A stretch of 64,000 nucleotides of DNA from an uncultured Bacteroidales bacterium (GTDB taxonomy: Bacteria; Bacteroidota; Bacteroidia; Bacteroidales; UBA932). The notes beneath the pieces are model-generated. The model saw nothing but the letters and a program-made list of their open reading frames with translations, searched no databases and had not been told where the DNA came from. The position numbers were made by a program, and so were the translations under genes. The stretch is taken from positions 80,255 to 144,254 of the forward strand of contig CALVDL010000005.1 of the NCBI GenBank assembly GCA_944326305.1. The letters run 5' to 3'. Positions 7,426 to 17,649 of this stretch are shown piece after piece (positions within the stretch are counted from its first letter, which is position 1; every line of letters begins with the position of its first letter).

Positions 7426-9794
7426 TGTACGGAAATCTCCGCCCCCTTATAATAATGTCTCAATATATCTTCATACCCGTAGCCCTGCTCCGCCATCACC
7501 GCAGCACCGATCTGGCACAGGCCGACGCCATGCCCCCATCCGCGGCCCTTCAGCACAATCCTTCCGAAAGATACGGCATCCCCCTGCCCGGTCCTCCGGA
7601 ATGTCTCCGCAGCACGTTCCACCTCCTCTGCCGGGATTTCCTTCCCGGAAGAATCAATGTACTCCACATCAAATGCAGAGCTCTTCAAATGGCTCTCCGA
7701 CAGTATTCTCCTTATTTCCAGTTCCTTGCCGACCTTCACAGAACAGGCGGTCCCTATTATCCCCAAGGACATGATCCTTCCGGAATCCCCCCGTTCCAGA
7801 GGGACCAGGGCAAGCAGCTCCCCTATACCGGTCCCAAGTTTACGGGAAATCAGTTCCGACAGCCCTTCCCTGCCATATTCCACTCTCCAGCTGAAGAAAT
7901 CCATTGTCTCAAGGTCATAGTCATTCAGCACCTGCGAAAGGACAGCCGGATCTGAAGTATCGCAGAAAGGTTTCTGCACGGCGTCCCCATGAGCGCCCGA
8001 TACCGGATATATCCCCCGGGCAGCACAGCCGGCAGGCGAATCCTCCGTACTCTGCAGGTAAGGATAGTCCCTGTCCTCCCAGCATACGGAGTACTTCTCT
8101 GTCCTGCCCCCGCAGCATTTGGAAAACCTGGCGTCACATATCTCCCCGTTGTAAGACAGTACCTGGCCCCAGGTGGCGTCCACGACTTTCATAGCCTTCC
8201 CGTCCGTCACCCGCGTAAGGCCCTGGTAACGCTGGCAATGGTCATCGGCGCATACATCGAACAGACGGTGGTCGTCATGGCCGTACCATTTCTCATGCAC
8301 GATCCACTCCCCGTCCTTCCCCGCACTGTCCGGACATGGGGATGCGGCGTCATGGCCTGTGTCCCCTTTCCTGCGTCCAATCTGCGAAATCACCCACGAA
8401 CGGGATATTACCGCATGGGCCTTCAGGAACTCCTCCGAAGCCGTCGGCTTCATCTCGGAAGAAATCACGCTCACCAGATAATCCTCTACACCTATTATAT
8501 TTATGGCAGTGAGCCTGTCACCGTCTACGACAATCTTCAGTGCCCCGGCGAACTTCTGGTCCTCCTTCCTCTCCCAGTGGAAATCCGCCCCTATCGTTAC
8601 TCCATACAGGATGAATGCAGGCTGGGCGAACATCATAGAAGGAGTCAGGGAGTCGAAATAGAGCTCGTCGTAGAGCATCCCGTCATATTCAATCTTCCCC
8701 CCGCTTAAAACGGCTGACCGCGGACCGGCCCCGTCGGAAATTATCTCGAAAACTATCTCCCTGGCCGACATGATCCCTACGGAAAGCATCCTCTGCTCCC
8801 TTGTAAGCCTCCACAGGAGCGTCCGTTCGGCGTCAGCAGACATGCTCACCTCGTCATAGATACCGGACAGTGTCTCCTGCGTCAGCCTGTCGAAATCCTC
8901 CCTGCGCGGAGTCACGACAATCCCGGCCATATCCGCGCATCCCGGACTTATCATCATGCGGTCATCATTTTCAGCGAAATAGCAGTGCGGCCTGTGGAGG
9001 CCGCGGAAAATCACCGCAGACCGGAATTCCCCGGCAGAGTACCATGACAGCAGGTTGAACATAGGCTCTTTCCCGTCCTCTGATGCCGGGGCGCAGTCTA
9101 TGAGCCGGTAGAACATCTTCGCAGCAGACTTTGAGGTCGCCGCCCTTATCACGAATACACCGCGTATGAATTTCATGTAATGGAACGTCTCGGCGTCCTG
9201 GACGGATGTCAGGTATTCCAGGGTGCAGCCTTCCGGCATACCGCTGCGCACATCCTGCCCCCTTATTGAATCCAGCATGAGGTCCACATCGCACTCGAGA
9301 GGCATCATCCCCCGCGGAGCGGCCTGGAAATGGAGATGGTCCGGAGCGGAAGCCCCGCAGCGCGGACCGTTATAGAATACCGTATATCCGCCAAGCGCCC
9401 TGGCCAGGTCAAGCATGTCCACATACCGTTTCCAGATGCTCTGTTCCACATGCCTGTCCGAAGCTATCACCAGATGCCCCGGGAAGATGGGGTACGGATT
9501 GACCAGAATATCGTATTTCTTGTATTTCCTGCCTTCGAACCTCTGGCTTATCTGCTCCTCCGGCCTGTTATCCCTGCACAGGAAACATTTCCTGGACTTC
9601 ACACCCGCTTCCGAGACATCGGCCGCAGAGGAGACTATCCTTGAGGGGTTGAACTGTACCTTGACATCTATGCCGCCGATGTGCAGTGTCCTGACCTGCA
9701 CGTCCTTGAGAGCCCTGAAATTGTCGCAGGCCAGAGGCCACCGCGACAGCTGGTCATTTATGAACTTCTCTATCGGCTTCCTTCCGGGCTTCAT
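7422..9794 (-). CDS. DUF4922-SpoIID/LytB fusion protein
   Basis: A 790-residue two-part protein. Residues ~1-300 are a DUF4922 domain, related to the HIT/GDP-galactose phosphorylase fold: it shows CFLCRDNRP, a [19 protein letters not shown] segment and the HxHxQ-type motif [10 protein letters not shown]. The second half is a SpoIID/LytB domain, with [25 protein letters not shown] and [13 protein letters not shown] near the C-terminus, related to peptidoglycan-remodelling factors. No signal peptide is evident, which is odd for a SpoIID domain. The start at 9794 is chosen because its ATG overlaps the stop of the upstream glycosyltransferase (ATGA); an in-frame ATG at 9836 lies well inside that gene. 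Confidence 0.85.
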   Translation of the reverse strand: MKPGRKPIEKFINDQLSRWPLACDNFRALKDVQVRTLHIGGIDVKVQFNPSRIVSSAADVSEAGVKSRKCFLCRDNRPEEQISQRFEGRKYKKYDILVNPYPIFPGHLVIASDRHVEQSIWKRYVDMLDLARALGGYTVFYNGPRCGASAPDHLHFQAAPRGMMPLECDVDLMLDSIRGQDVRSGMPEGCTLEYLTSVQDAETFHYMKFIRGVFVIRAATSKSAAKMFYRLIDCAPASEDGKEPMFNLLSWYSAGEFRSAVIFRGLHRPHCYFAENDDRMMISPGCADMAGIVVTPRREDFDRLTQETLSGIYDEVSMSADAERTLLWRLTREQRMLSVGIMSAREIVFEIISDGAGPRSAVLSGGKIEYDGMLYDELYFDSLTPSMMFAQPAFILYGVTIGADFHWERKEDQKFAGALKIVVDGDRLTAINIIGVEDYLVSVISSEMKPTASEEFLKAHAVISRSWVISQIGRRKGDTGHDAASPCPDSAGKDGEWIVHEKWYGHDDHRLFDVCADDHCQRYQGLTRVTDGKAMKVVDATWGQVLSYNGEICDARFSKCCGGRTEKYSVCWEDRDYPYLQSTEDSPAGCAARGIYPVSGAHGDAVQKPFCDTSDPAVLSQVLNDYDLETMDFFSWRVEYGREGLSELISRKLGTGIGELLALVPLERGDSGRIMSLGIIGTACSVKVGKELEIRRILSESHLKSSAFDVEYIDSSGKEIPAEEVERAAETFRRTGQGDAVSFGRIVLKGRGWGHGVGLCQIGAAVMAEQGYGYEDILRHYYKGAEISVQ

Positions 9795-11212
9795 TTGTCT
9801 GACCTCCCCATTGAAAGGCGTGCCTCCAGCTCGCATGTCCGGATCCAGTCCTTGTAGAAATTATTGGCATTGGACTTTTCAAGGCTGAGGGCCGCATCCG
9901 AATTGCCCTCCCACCTGCGGCAACAGTAAAGTGCATCGTATATCCTGCCTATCCTGTACTCCCTGCTTATCCTGAGCCCTACGGCATAGTCCTCGCCATA
10001 GCTGACATTAGGAAAACCGCCTATACCCCTCAGGACAGGGACAAAGAATGCCCGCGGAGCACCGAGGCCGTTGATTCTCAGCGCATTGTTACGCCCGTTA
10101 TCCGGAGTCCACTCCCTATGGTCGACAATTCCAGGCGGAATCGGACGCATATCGAAATCCGTCATCGAATACGAGCCTATGACCATGGCACAGTCCTCCT
10201 CGCGGAATTTTGAGACCATCCTCGAAAGTGTGTCCGGTCCGCTGTATACGTCATCGCTGTCAAGCTGTACCGCATACCTGCCGCAGTGCCCGCTGAACAC
10301 CGCCAGGTTCCAGCACCCTCCGATTCCGAGGCCTTCCCTCTCCGGAACCAGGTGTACCAGCCTGCCGCCGCTCTCCGGCACCAGGCTTCCGAGGAGCTCT
10401 GTGGTACCGTCATCCGAACGGTTGTCGACCACTATGACATTGAAGCTGAAACCGCACTCCTGTGAAAGGGCGCTCCTTACCGCATCCCCCACTGTCTTCA
10501 CCCTGTTGTAGACCGGGATGACGACCGATGCCTCGACCGGGAAACAGTCCTCCGGAGTGCTTTCCTGCGATATGGTGTCCCTGAACTCCGGTGCAAGGTA
10601 AGCCCCGATGCGCATAAGGTATGCTGTGCATATCTCCTCCATCTCTATCTGTACCTGCCTGTTCTTCGGATCCACATAGTCGAAAATCTTCTCGCCGGAC
10701 CGCCTGCGGTCTGTCTCAGCCCAGGAATAGAGGTATTCATGCACATGGACAATCTTCTTCATGGCAAGTCGCAGCTCGTAGAGGGCACCCCAGCGGCGGT
10801 CTGCCTGCATCCTGGAGACGGCCCTCCTGAATGAACGTGCACGGAATACCATGACGGGCCCGAAATCGAAATCATCCCGGAGAGCCCCAGCCTGACAGTC
10901 TATAAGAGGATGCCTCTCGCCGCTGTCATAATAGTCGGAGTACAGCATGTCCGCACCCGTATCCTCCGCCACGGCGGCAATCCGGTCAAGTGACATGTAA
11001 CCCATTTCAAGAGGTCCCGGCCTGAGGTAAAGCAGGATATATTCGGACCTGGCGGCATCTGCTATCGAGCGCAGCGTGGCCGTCTCCCCGAACGAGCCCT
11101 GCGGTATGACAGTCATGCCGTCAAAGGCGTCGCTACGTGAAAAAGACTCAAGTGTAACGGAAATGTCCTGTTCACAGGACAGGGACAAAACAAAACATTC
11201 TATTCCTGGCAT
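9791..11212 (-). CDS. Family 2 glycosyltransferase with degenerate first domain
   Basis: A 473-residue protein. The second half is a clear GT-A fold GT2 enzyme: [32 protein letters not shown] and the DxD-type metal motif LDSDDVY. The N-terminal ~200 residues (with [15 protein letters not shown] and [11 protein letters not shown]) resemble a second GT2 domain with weakened motifs. It would transfer a sugar from a nucleotide donor; acceptor unknown. Its stop overlaps the start of the DUF4922-SpoIID gene, and the gene chain with the permease suggests a shared cell-envelope function. The assignment of the first domain is inference. Confidence 0.8.
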   Translation of the reverse strand: MPGIECFVLSLSCEQDISVTLESFSRSDAFDGMTVIPQGSFGETATLRSIADAARSEYILLYLRPGPLEMGYMSLDRIAAVAEDTGADMLYSDYYDSGERHPLIDCQAGALRDDFDFGPVMVFRARSFRRAVSRMQADRRWGALYELRLAMKKIVHVHEYLYSWAETDRRRSGEKIFDYVDPKNRQVQIEMEEICTAYLMRIGAYLAPEFRDTISQESTPEDCFPVEASVVIPVYNRVKTVGDAVRSALSQECGFSFNVIVVDNRSDDGTTELLGSLVPESGGRLVHLVPEREGLGIGGCWNLAVFSGHCGRYAVQLDSDDVYSGPDTLSRMVSKFREEDCAMVIGSYSMTDFDMRPIPPGIVDHREWTPDNGRNNALRINGLGAPRAFFVPVLRGIGGFPNVSYGEDYAVGLRISREYRIGRIYDALYCCRRWEGNSDAALSLEKSNANNFYKDWIRTCELEARLSMGRSDK

Positions 11213-11276
11213 AGCGCATTCATTATTGCCGGCGTCCCGGCAATGGTAGGATATTGTGTATTGATGAGGTAACGGT

Positions 11277-11870
11277 TCAGAGCAGGGAAAGGAGCCTGTC
11301 CTTTATCCTGATGAACTCCTGCTCAAAGTTAGGTGTCATTTGCGACTTGCCCAAATTTTCCTCTATATCTTTAATATCCCAATATCTTCCTTCGTCTACT
11401 TCGTCCATGTCAGGGGAAAGGGTGAAACTGCCTACTGCAGCATAGACATTTACAAGCTCCTTCTCTATTTCCGACTCGAATACATACGACTCGATATATA
11501 CAGGATTGAACTCCCTGAGGCCCAGTTCCTCGGAAGATTCCCTGAAAAGGGCTTCAAGCAGGGTCTCCCCGAAATCCACATGGCCGCCCACAGCCGTATC
11601 CCACTTTCCAGGCTGGATATCCTTCTTCATGGAGCGCTTCTGGAGATAGAGCCTGCCGAAACGGTCGACTATATGCAGATGCACCACGGGATGGAGCACT
11701 TTCGATCCGCTGTGGCAGTACTGCCGCGAAGCAATCCCTTCCACAAGCCCCGAAGGATCGACTACGGGGAACATCTCCTTGCGTCCGGGCTCCAGGGCCA
11801 CGGCAGCATCCCCGGCCCTGCGCGGAGGCAGTACCGGCGGCATGTCCAAAGGATAGATCAGATCAAACAT
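11277..11870 (-). CDS. NUDIX hydrolase
   Basis: A protein of about 197 residues with a perfect NUDIX box [16 protein letters not shown] followed by SSEELGL, the metal-binding helix that hydrolyses nucleoside diphosphates linked to a second moiety. The [27 protein letters not shown] segment resembles the YfcD/isopentenyl-diphosphate isomerase-like branch of the family. The start at 11870 is used because its ATG overlaps the stop of the DUF6064 gene; ATGs at 11876 and 11891 are alternatives. The substrate cannot be told from the sequence. Confidence 0.85.
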   Translation of the reverse strand: MFDLIYPLDMPPVLPPRRAGDAAVALEPGRKEMFPVVDPSGLVEGIASRQYCHSGSKVLHPVVHLHIVDRFGRLYLQKRSMKKDIQPGKWDTAVGGHVDFGETLLEALFRESSEELGLREFNPVYIESYVFESEIEKELVNVYAAVGSFTLSPDMDEVDEGRYWDIKDIEENLGKSQMTPNFEQEFIRIKDRLLSLL

Positions 11871-12567
11871 AGGCATATATCCATACCGCACCTATCACCA
11901 GCACTATTCCCAGGATAAGGGCCTTCACCGCCATCCTGGACGGCTTCCCGCCGGAAGGGCCGCTGTCCACCGCATCGGAGAAAAAGATGAACATGGCCGG
12001 AAGGCAGGCGGCTGCAAGCAGCAGGTCCTCCGGAATATTGAAAAGCACTATCTTGGTCATCGACAGAAGTGCCCAGTGCATTATGAATATGAAGGCGAAG
12101 AAATTTACCTTCCTGTTGAACGCCATGAGCATGCCGAGCATGTAAAGGGCCACGGCGCTCGGAAGCATAGGCGTAGTCATCTCCGGGAAAGTCATCCCCC
12201 TGAGCAGAGAGACCACCGGGTATACGAGAGGCAGCAGGATCATTATCACGCCCCACGGCCTGTATTTCCCTGATTTCTGGAAAGATGAATAATGCGTAGC
12301 CAGGTCATACACCCATGATGCAGCCACAAGGCACCAGAAGATAGCCATCACACTTGAATGCTCCCTTGTGGCAGCGAACTTCATATAGTACACGAAGGCT
12401 ATCCACAGAGACTCCAGCACCATCAGCACCTTGGTCGCTATCTTGGCCCATGTGCATGGACGGAACCACAAGACGAGTGTCAATACGGCCGCTACAGCGA
12501 TGAAGGCCAGCTGGTAAGGCCATGTGGCAGCGTTATATTCAGCTATCGAGTTCCAGAAAATTTCCAT
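11863..12567 (-). CDS. DUF6064-type multispanning membrane protein
   Basis: A 234-residue hydrophobic protein with about eight predicted membrane segments and no soluble domain. The N-terminus MEIFWNSIAEYNAATWPYQ is characteristic of the DUF6064 family, whose function is unknown to me. It is embedded in the long minus-strand gene run, 3 bp after the ThrE-type YjjB subunit and overlapping the NUDIX gene, so it is probably cotranscribed with both. No catalytic motif was recognised. Confidence 0.7.
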   Translation of the reverse strand: MEIFWNSIAEYNAATWPYQLAFIAVAAVLTLVLWFRPCTWAKIATKVLMVLESLWIAFVYYMKFAATREHSSVMAIFWCLVAASWVYDLATHYSSFQKSGKYRPWGVIMILLPLVYPVVSLLRGMTFPEMTTPMLPSAVALYMLGMLMAFNRKVNFFAFIFIMHWALLSMTKIVLFNIPEDLLLAAACLPAMFIFFSDAVDSGPSGGKPSRMAVKALILGIVLVIGAVWIYAYV

Positions 12568-12570
12568 ATT

Positions 12571-13068
12571 CTACAGATATTTTGAGCCTCTGGTCATAGA
12601 GTTGGCCCTCTCCCTGAGCAGGAACACAGGAAGGGTCGCACCCACGGCAAGCATGAATATGACACTGAAGGCAACAGCCCCGTTGAACATCATCGACTGC
12701 AGATATTCGCTCCCTTGTGTCGGAGAAGATATGTTCTGCAGGAACATTATAAGGGAGAACACAGTCTTGTAGGCATAGGTACCCGGGACCATAGGCAGCA
12801 AGGCCGGGATATACAGCACTGTCATCGGACAGAACACCTTGCGGCCGAACCACACGCTCCCTGTCCCAATAATGAAAGCCGCCACAAGGGAGGCTGAAGC
12901 TATGTCCACCCCGAGGAATGTCATCAGGCAGTACCGCGCGGCATGTCCCACAGCGGCCAGGACGGCAATATACTTGAACGCCCTCAGAGGCGGGTCGGAA
13001 ATGGCCCCGAACCCCATTGCGGCTATTGCTGCGAAAAAGCCATCGGCAAGAATATCCACTGCGATCAT
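12571..13068 (-). CDS. Threonine/serine exporter subunit, YjjB-like
   Basis: A 165-residue membrane protein of about four to five segments. ALLPMVPGTYAYKTVFSL is typical of the C-terminal ThrE_2/YjjB half of the threonine/serine exporter family. In many bacteria the exporter is one ThrE protein; here it is split into two genes, as in E. coli YjjP/YjjB. Its ATG overlaps the stop of the YjjP-like gene (ATGA), consistent with a two-subunit inner-membrane exporter. In E. coli the pair was linked to succinate export, so the exported solute here is open. Confidence 0.82.
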   Translation of the reverse strand: MIAVDILADGFFAAIAAMGFGAISDPPLRAFKYIAVLAAVGHAARYCLMTFLGVDIASASLVAAFIIGTGSVWFGRKVFCPMTVLYIPALLPMVPGTYAYKTVFSLIMFLQNISSPTQGSEYLQSMMFNGAVAFSVIFMLAVGATLPVFLLRERANSMTRGSKYL

Positions 13069-13832
13069 AACAGACTGTCTTTAACCAACATAAGTGTACC
13101 TGACATCCCTATCGCAATGCATACGATAAGCATCAGGGCATTGACAAGGCGGCTGATTCCTATCTGGATATGGCCGTCAGTTATGTCTATCACTCCGTTT
13201 ATGAGCGGGACCCCCGGCACCAGATACAGGACACTTGTGGCAAGGGCTATCTCCGCAGACTCGATTCCCAGAGACAGGGCGGACGAGGCACAGAGCGAAG
13301 CCACGAAAGCGGAGACGATGAACACTATATAGTGATTCACTCCGCGTCTTGTAAGATGCTGCCTGGTGAAGAACCCCACAAGGGTGGATGTGAAGACTAT
13401 CAGCATGGCCCACACCCCGCCTCCGAAAAGCCGGCAGAAAGAGGCGTTTGCCAGACCCACCATGAAAAGCACGAACCACGGGTTTATCTTCGGCTTTGAA
13501 ATCAGCTCATCGAATTTGTGCTGGATAGCCTCCAGAGACATATCATTGTCATATGCCGCCCAGCTCAATGCGCTGAGGTCCGCATTCCATTCGAAGCTTA
13601 TTGGGAAGCCGGGTATATCAAGCACCCTGGTGCTCATAGTGGACCCGCCCTTCTCGCATACAGTAAGGGTGGCTGTCTTCTGCGAGGTGTGGATACGCAC
13701 TTCCGTACCGAGGGCCTCGCCTATGCGCTTGCTGTTACGCACGACGCGGGAAGTATGCACCCCCGCGCCGAGCATGTGTGTCACATACCTGGATATGAAA
13801 TCCGCTATGTCGTTTACGTATTCCTGCGTCAT
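13065..13832 (-). CDS. Threonine/serine exporter subunit, YjjP-like
   Basis: A 255-residue protein. The soluble N-terminal ~115 residues (YVTHMLGAGVHTSRVVRNSKR, then FNSKLI-like region) lead into five hydrophobic segments beginning NPWFVLFMVGLANASFCRLFGG. This is the ThrE_1 (former DUF1212) layout. A conserved VYLVPGVPLINGVIDITDG-like motif is present near the end (LYLVPGVPLINGVID). It is directly coupled to the YjjB-like gene by ATGA overlap and starts 1 bp after the stop of the AspT-like transporter. Confidence 0.82.
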   Translation of the reverse strand: MTQEYVNDIADFISRYVTHMLGAGVHTSRVVRNSKRIGEALGTEVRIHTSQKTATLTVCEKGGSTMSTRVLDIPGFPISFEWNADLSALSWAAYDNDMSLEAIQHKFDELISKPKINPWFVLFMVGLANASFCRLFGGGVWAMLIVFTSTLVGFFTRQHLTRRGVNHYIVFIVSAFVASLCASSALSLGIESAEIALATSVLYLVPGVPLINGVIDITDGHIQIGISRLVNALMLIVCIAIGMSGTLMLVKDSLL

Positions 13833-13833
13833 G

Positions 13834-15522
13834 TTATGCGACAGCTATCAGTATGAGCACCTGGGCCACAAGCACCCTCATAAACATCGCCAGCGGATAA
13901 ACCGTAGCATAACTTACTGAAGTATAGTCAGTCCCGTATGCGTTCTGCGCGAATGCAAGTACAGGAGGATTGGTACAGCTTCCTGACAGCAGTCCGCAGA
14001 TCTGGTAGAAGTTCAGCTTGAATACAAGCCTTCCCAGCAGGGCGATTACAAATGTAGGTATGATTGTGATAAGGGCACCGTAAAGTATCCACCAGTAGCC
14101 TCCGTTCACGATGGAGCTTACGAAATTCTCACCTGCCCCGAGACCTACGGCGGCAAGGAAGATGGAGATACCGAGCTCACGCAGCATCATATTGGCACTG
14201 GTAGTCGTATATGTGGTGATCTTGAGCTTCGGACCGAAATACCCGATAAGTATGGCTATGATGAGAGGCCCGCCGGCAAGGCCGAATTTTATGGCCTGCG
14301 GGATTCCCGGGAACTTCATTGGAATGGACCCGAGCAGCACACCGAGGGCAATACCGAAAAATATAGGTATCAGGTGAGGATGGCTGAGGCTCGACTCGGA
14401 GTTACCGACAGCCTTCGCGACCTTGTCTATTGCATTGTCCGGACCAACGACCAGTATGACGTCACCGAGCTGGAGGGTGAGGTTGGGGTTGGCAACAAGA
14501 TCCACTCCGGAGCGGGACACCCTGGTGATGCTGACACCATATGTTGAACGTATCTTGAGCTCCTTGAGTTTCTTTCCGGTAAGGGAGGACTTGGTGATTA
14601 TGAGCTTCCTTACGGACATTGTGGTATCGAGCTTGTCCCAGACCTCTTTAGGCATGTCTATGGCCTTTCCGAAAAGCATGGTCACGACATCGACCGATGA
14701 CTGGGATGTGACCACAAGCACCTTGTCATCCTTATTGATGACTGTCGTCGCGAGAGGAACTTCCACAGCACCGTCACGGAATATCCTTGACACGACGAAC
14801 TTGTTGGTGATCTCCTTGTCGATTTCAACGAGAGTCTTGCCGAAGATGGCAGGGTTCTCAACCTGGAAAGCCACACGTACCGCGCTTTCTATCCCGGCTT
14901 CCTCCCCGTCAAGCAGCGCCTCCTCCTTTTTGAGGTCGACCTTGAAGATCGCCTTTACAATCATAAGGACAGCTATCACGCCCAGCACACCGAGAGGGTA
15001 GGCTACAGCGTAACCGGAAGCAAGCGATGCCGATATTTCAGATGACCCGACCTCTGACAGGAATGAGCCGGAGCTTGTCGCATCATAGAAGGTCTGCTGT
15101 GCGGCACCCAGGCCAGGGGTATTGGTGACGGCTCCGGACATTACACCGGTGAGCGTCACGAGATTCTCCCCTGTGACAAGATGTATGACATATGTGGTGA
15201 TGACACCCAGCAGCACAAGACAGATCGCCAGCATGTTCAGTGTCAGTCCCCCTTTCTTGAATGAATGGAAAAATCCCGGACCGACCTGGAGTCCGATGGA
15301 AAAGACAAACAGGATAAGGCCGAACTCCTTGAGGAAGTGCAGAAGATTCTCATCAGCACGGAATCCGAAATGGCTAAGGAGAATACCCACGAACAGAATC
15401 CAGGTAGTCCCGAGCGAAACTCCTTTTACCTTGAACCTTCCAAGGTATATTCCGGTCGCAATGACAAAAGCGAGCAGCATGATCGAGTGCCCTGTTCCCT
15501 GACCGAAAAACAAATCTCTCAT
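13834..15522 (-). CDS. AspT/YidE-family transporter with two RCK_C domains
   Basis: About 562 residues. Two membrane halves of roughly five segments each (ending with GSCTNPPVLAFAQ) flank a cytoplasmic centre with two TrkA-C (RCK_C) domains, around VENPAIFGKTLVEIDKEI and SLTGKKLKELKIRSTYGVS. This is the aspartate:alanine exchanger/YidE-YbjL family architecture. Repeated motifs GVMSGAVTNTPGLGAAQ and LLSGSCTNPPVLAFA sit at equivalent places in each half. The start at 15522 (MRDLFFGQG) is preferred because the longer frame, from 15597, would run into the thioesterase gene. Substrate not determinable. Confidence 0.85.
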   Translation of the reverse strand: MRDLFFGQGTGHSIMLLAFVIATGIYLGRFKVKGVSLGTTWILFVGILLSHFGFRADENLLHFLKEFGLILFVFSIGLQVGPGFFHSFKKGGLTLNMLAICLVLLGVITTYVIHLVTGENLVTLTGVMSGAVTNTPGLGAAQQTFYDATSSGSFLSEVGSSEISASLASGYAVAYPLGVLGVIAVLMIVKAIFKVDLKKEEALLDGEEAGIESAVRVAFQVENPAIFGKTLVEIDKEITNKFVVSRIFRDGAVEVPLATTVINKDDKVLVVTSQSSVDVVTMLFGKAIDMPKEVWDKLDTTMSVRKLIITKSSLTGKKLKELKIRSTYGVSITRVSRSGVDLVANPNLTLQLGDVILVVGPDNAIDKVAKAVGNSESSLSHPHLIPIFFGIALGVLLGSIPMKFPGIPQAIKFGLAGGPLIIAILIGYFGPKLKITTYTTTSANMMLRELGISIFLAAVGLGAGENFVSSIVNGGYWWILYGALITIIPTFVIALLGRLVFKLNFYQICGLLSGSCTNPPVLAFAQNAYGTDYTSVSYATVYPLAMFMRVLVAQVLILIAVA

Positions 15523-15550
15523 ATTATTACTAAGCTTTGGTTTTATTCTA

Positions 15551-16285
15551 TCAAAATACCAGTTCCGCCATGAATGCCGTCCTGCCAGATACGTCACCCT
15601 CTATATAATAGACTGTATCAGCCCCTCTCTCTGTGCAGGCCCTGTTGATGGTTACCTCATCCCCCGGCTTCGTTTCATGGTTGAAATTGATCCGCACCTC
15701 TTTCACCGGACGGCCGGATGCAAAATCATAGTCCACGGCATCCATCGACCAGACCAGATACATGGCGTTGTTCGCATGCCCGTTCATGTCTATATCCGAA
15801 TATGACACCCTGTGTACGCATACATGCTCCATGGCGCACCCGTCCGGAATCCTGATCTTGCCGCATGGCTCTGCCACAGCATTCTCGGCGCAGATGCCTT
15901 CTTCCGTCAACCCTGCATCACGCACTATCCTCCTGGTGTCGATGTTCAGCACGAGCCACGATGTGGTGGCCTCCACGAGTATCGCCCCAGTGGCGTCTGT
16001 CATCCGGAAATCCCTCAGGTAGAACATCCTGTCCAGTCCCTTATGCCATGTCTCCAGATCCACCTCCTCTCTCCAGCGGGGATGACGCACAAAACGGATA
16101 TGCATCCTCGAGAGGACCCAGGCCGTCCTGGTCTCCATAAGGTTGTCATATCCGAATCCCAATATGTCGGCATGCAGGTTCGCCGCCTCCTGAGCCAGGT
16201 CCATGAAAGACGCCGGCTTGAGCAGCTGCGCGACATCCGTATCGTAACACGGGATCAGTATATGCTGTCTGAATCTGTTCTCCAT
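15551..16285 (-). CDS. Acyl-ACP thioesterase
   Basis: A protein of about 244 residues with a double hotdog layout. The N-terminal half contains RTAWVLSRMHIRFVRHPRWREEVDLET-like sequence (catalytic hotdog), and the second half shows YSDIDMNGHANNAMYLVWSMD, the conserved D.N.H.NN.Y motif of acyl-ACP thioesterases. It would release free fatty acids from acyl carrier protein in the cytoplasm. The start at 16285 (MENRFRQHILIPCYDTD) fits family length better than the ATG at 16333. It sits between the HU-type protein and the AspT-like transporter. Confidence 0.88.
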   Translation of the reverse strand: MENRFRQHILIPCYDTDVAQLLKPASFMDLAQEAANLHADILGFGYDNLMETRTAWVLSRMHIRFVRHPRWREEVDLETWHKGLDRMFYLRDFRMTDATGAILVEATTSWLVLNIDTRRIVRDAGLTEEGICAENAVAEPCGKIRIPDGCAMEHVCVHRVSYSDIDMNGHANNAMYLVWSMDAVDYDFASGRPVKEVRINFNHETKPGDEVTINRACTERGADTVYYIEGDVSGRTAFMAELVF

Positions 16286-16333
16286 AGCAAATATTTCCCT
16301 TTCCGCCGGCAAAGCAGCGTGCAAAAGTAGCAT

Positions 16334-17455
16334 TTAATTTTTGAATTGAGAAATATTATGGAGAATCTCATAATCCTCGTCATTGTACAGGAGCCCGTCC
16401 ATCACGCCCGGAAAAATCCTTGCTATCGCCACATACAGAAGCAAAAGCAGAACGGCGGCCGCCGCCACAGCAATCACTATGCGGATAATCTTATTTCTTG
16501 TATCCGCCTCATTTTCAGGCATCTTCAACTCTGGCACCGTAGTTGCCACCGTATCGTGCCCGGTTACTGTTCCGGTAGATGTCCCCTTCTCGGATGCAGA
16601 CTCCGGCACGGCCTCATGCTCCTTCCCGGCCCCCGCCTCAAGTCCGCTCTCCTGTTCAATTCCCTGTACGGAATCAGGCCCGTCCGCGGCAGGTACGGTT
16701 TCTGCCCCGACGTTAATTTCCGGTTCAATGCCCGGAACAGGTCCCTGCATGGACACCTGTTCCGCTCCGGAAGACACCAGCAATGGCATATCCTTCAGTT
16801 CATCCATCTGTCCGTCGTCATCCTCATCCGTCATGTCACCTTCCGTCCCGCATTCTTCCGGCTGTCCCGGCTCCATGTCGGCGGGGATTTCCGGATGCGG
16901 GAGTTCATCCTCCACCACATGAACTTCTTCCGCAGGAACTTCCGCGGTCTCCCCGGGATGCCTGTCTTCCTCCTGTATGCCTATAATGCCGGACAGTCCG
17001 TCCAGCGCAGTGGAAAGCTCCTCCCTGGTCTCATCATGCGTCTTGAGCGAGACCGGTTCAAGACCGAACCCGGCAGGGTATATATCCAGATCCCCGTCGG
17101 ATACAAAAAAGAAATTGTTCTCACGGGTAGCCCGCATCCTCCCGAGCCCGGGAAAGACAATGACCTTCTTCTTTTCGAGAACCTCCTTCATCCCCGACAC
17201 GAAATCGGACACAGCAGCACTTGCCACTTCAGGACTGACCGCATTAACCGAAGCGTACATTGACACCAGCAACCCGTCATCATCATGCCCCGGCCGGAAA
17301 GAAAGCCTGCGGTACGGAGGGGTAATCGTATACCCTTTATCGGTAAACGAAGCCGGCACCATTTCCGCAATAAAAACGCCCAACCCCGGAAGTGTCACCC
17401 TGTCATGCTCCAGGACCAGCTCCCTTATCATCTTCGACAACAGATCTATATCCAT
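16334..17455 (-). CDS. HU-CCDC81-type protein with C-terminal membrane segment
   Basis: A 373-residue protein. Residues ~1-140 carry two tandem HU-like domains of the Bacteroidota CCDC81 type (VTLPGLGVFIAEMVPASF, RRLSFRPG, KKKVIVFPGLGRMRATREN). The middle (~150-310) is low-complexity, very rich in Glu, Asp, Pro and Gly. A single membrane segment (IIRIVIAVAAAAVLLLLLYV) lies near residue 322-342 and leaves a short 28-residue tail. HU domains here may bind DNA or protein at the membrane, but this is inference. It is the first gene of the long minus-strand run and has its own -7 box. Confidence 0.78.
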   Translation of the reverse strand: MDIDLLSKMIRELVLEHDRVTLPGLGVFIAEMVPASFTDKGYTITPPYRRLSFRPGHDDDGLLVSMYASVNAVSPEVASAAVSDFVSGMKEVLEKKKVIVFPGLGRMRATRENNFFFVSDGDLDIYPAGFGLEPVSLKTHDETREELSTALDGLSGIIGIQEEDRHPGETAEVPAEEVHVVEDELPHPEIPADMEPGQPEECGTEGDMTDEDDDGQMDELKDMPLLVSSGAEQVSMQGPVPGIEPEINVGAETVPAADGPDSVQGIEQESGLEAGAGKEHEAVPESASEKGTSTGTVTGHDTVATTVPELKMPENEADTRNKIIRIVIAVAAAAVLLLLLYVAIARIFPGVMDGLLYNDEDYEILHNISQFKN

Positions 17456-17483
17456 ATCTGAACAACTATTTCTACTTCTTCGG

Positions 17484-17491
17484 CAAAGTTA
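17484..17491 (-). promoter_or_regulatory. -7 box for the HU-type gene and downstream run
   Basis: The minus strand reads TAACTTTG, matching TAnnTTTG, about 29 bases upstream of the 17455 start. No convincing -33 TTTG is seen. This is the best candidate promoter for the ten-gene minus-strand run. Confidence 0.5.
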
Positions 17492-17582
17492 ATACATATT
17501 AGAAGCTGTTTCGATTTTTTATGATATAAATTTCCTCCTGAAGGAGCATCAAAAGAATTTTCATTAAAAAATCTTCAAAAAA

Positions 17583-17613
17583 TTTGCAACGTCAGAAAAA
17601 AGCTGTATCTTTG
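17583..17613 (+). promoter_or_regulatory. Promoter of tRNA-Asn
   Basis: TTTG at 17583-17586 and TATCTTTG at 17606-17613 are separated by 19 bases, a textbook Bacteroidota -33/-7 pair. The predicted start of transcription is about 30 bases ahead of the tRNA. Confidence 0.8.
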
Positions 17614-17649
17614 CAATCCCATTCGGGAAATATCCCGATAAAATAAAAT

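Noticed and set aside
6634..7452. A 272-codon plus-strand frame opposite the AmpG-like permease
   Set aside because: The arginine-rich, low-complexity product is a typical shadow of a GC-rich membrane-protein gene.
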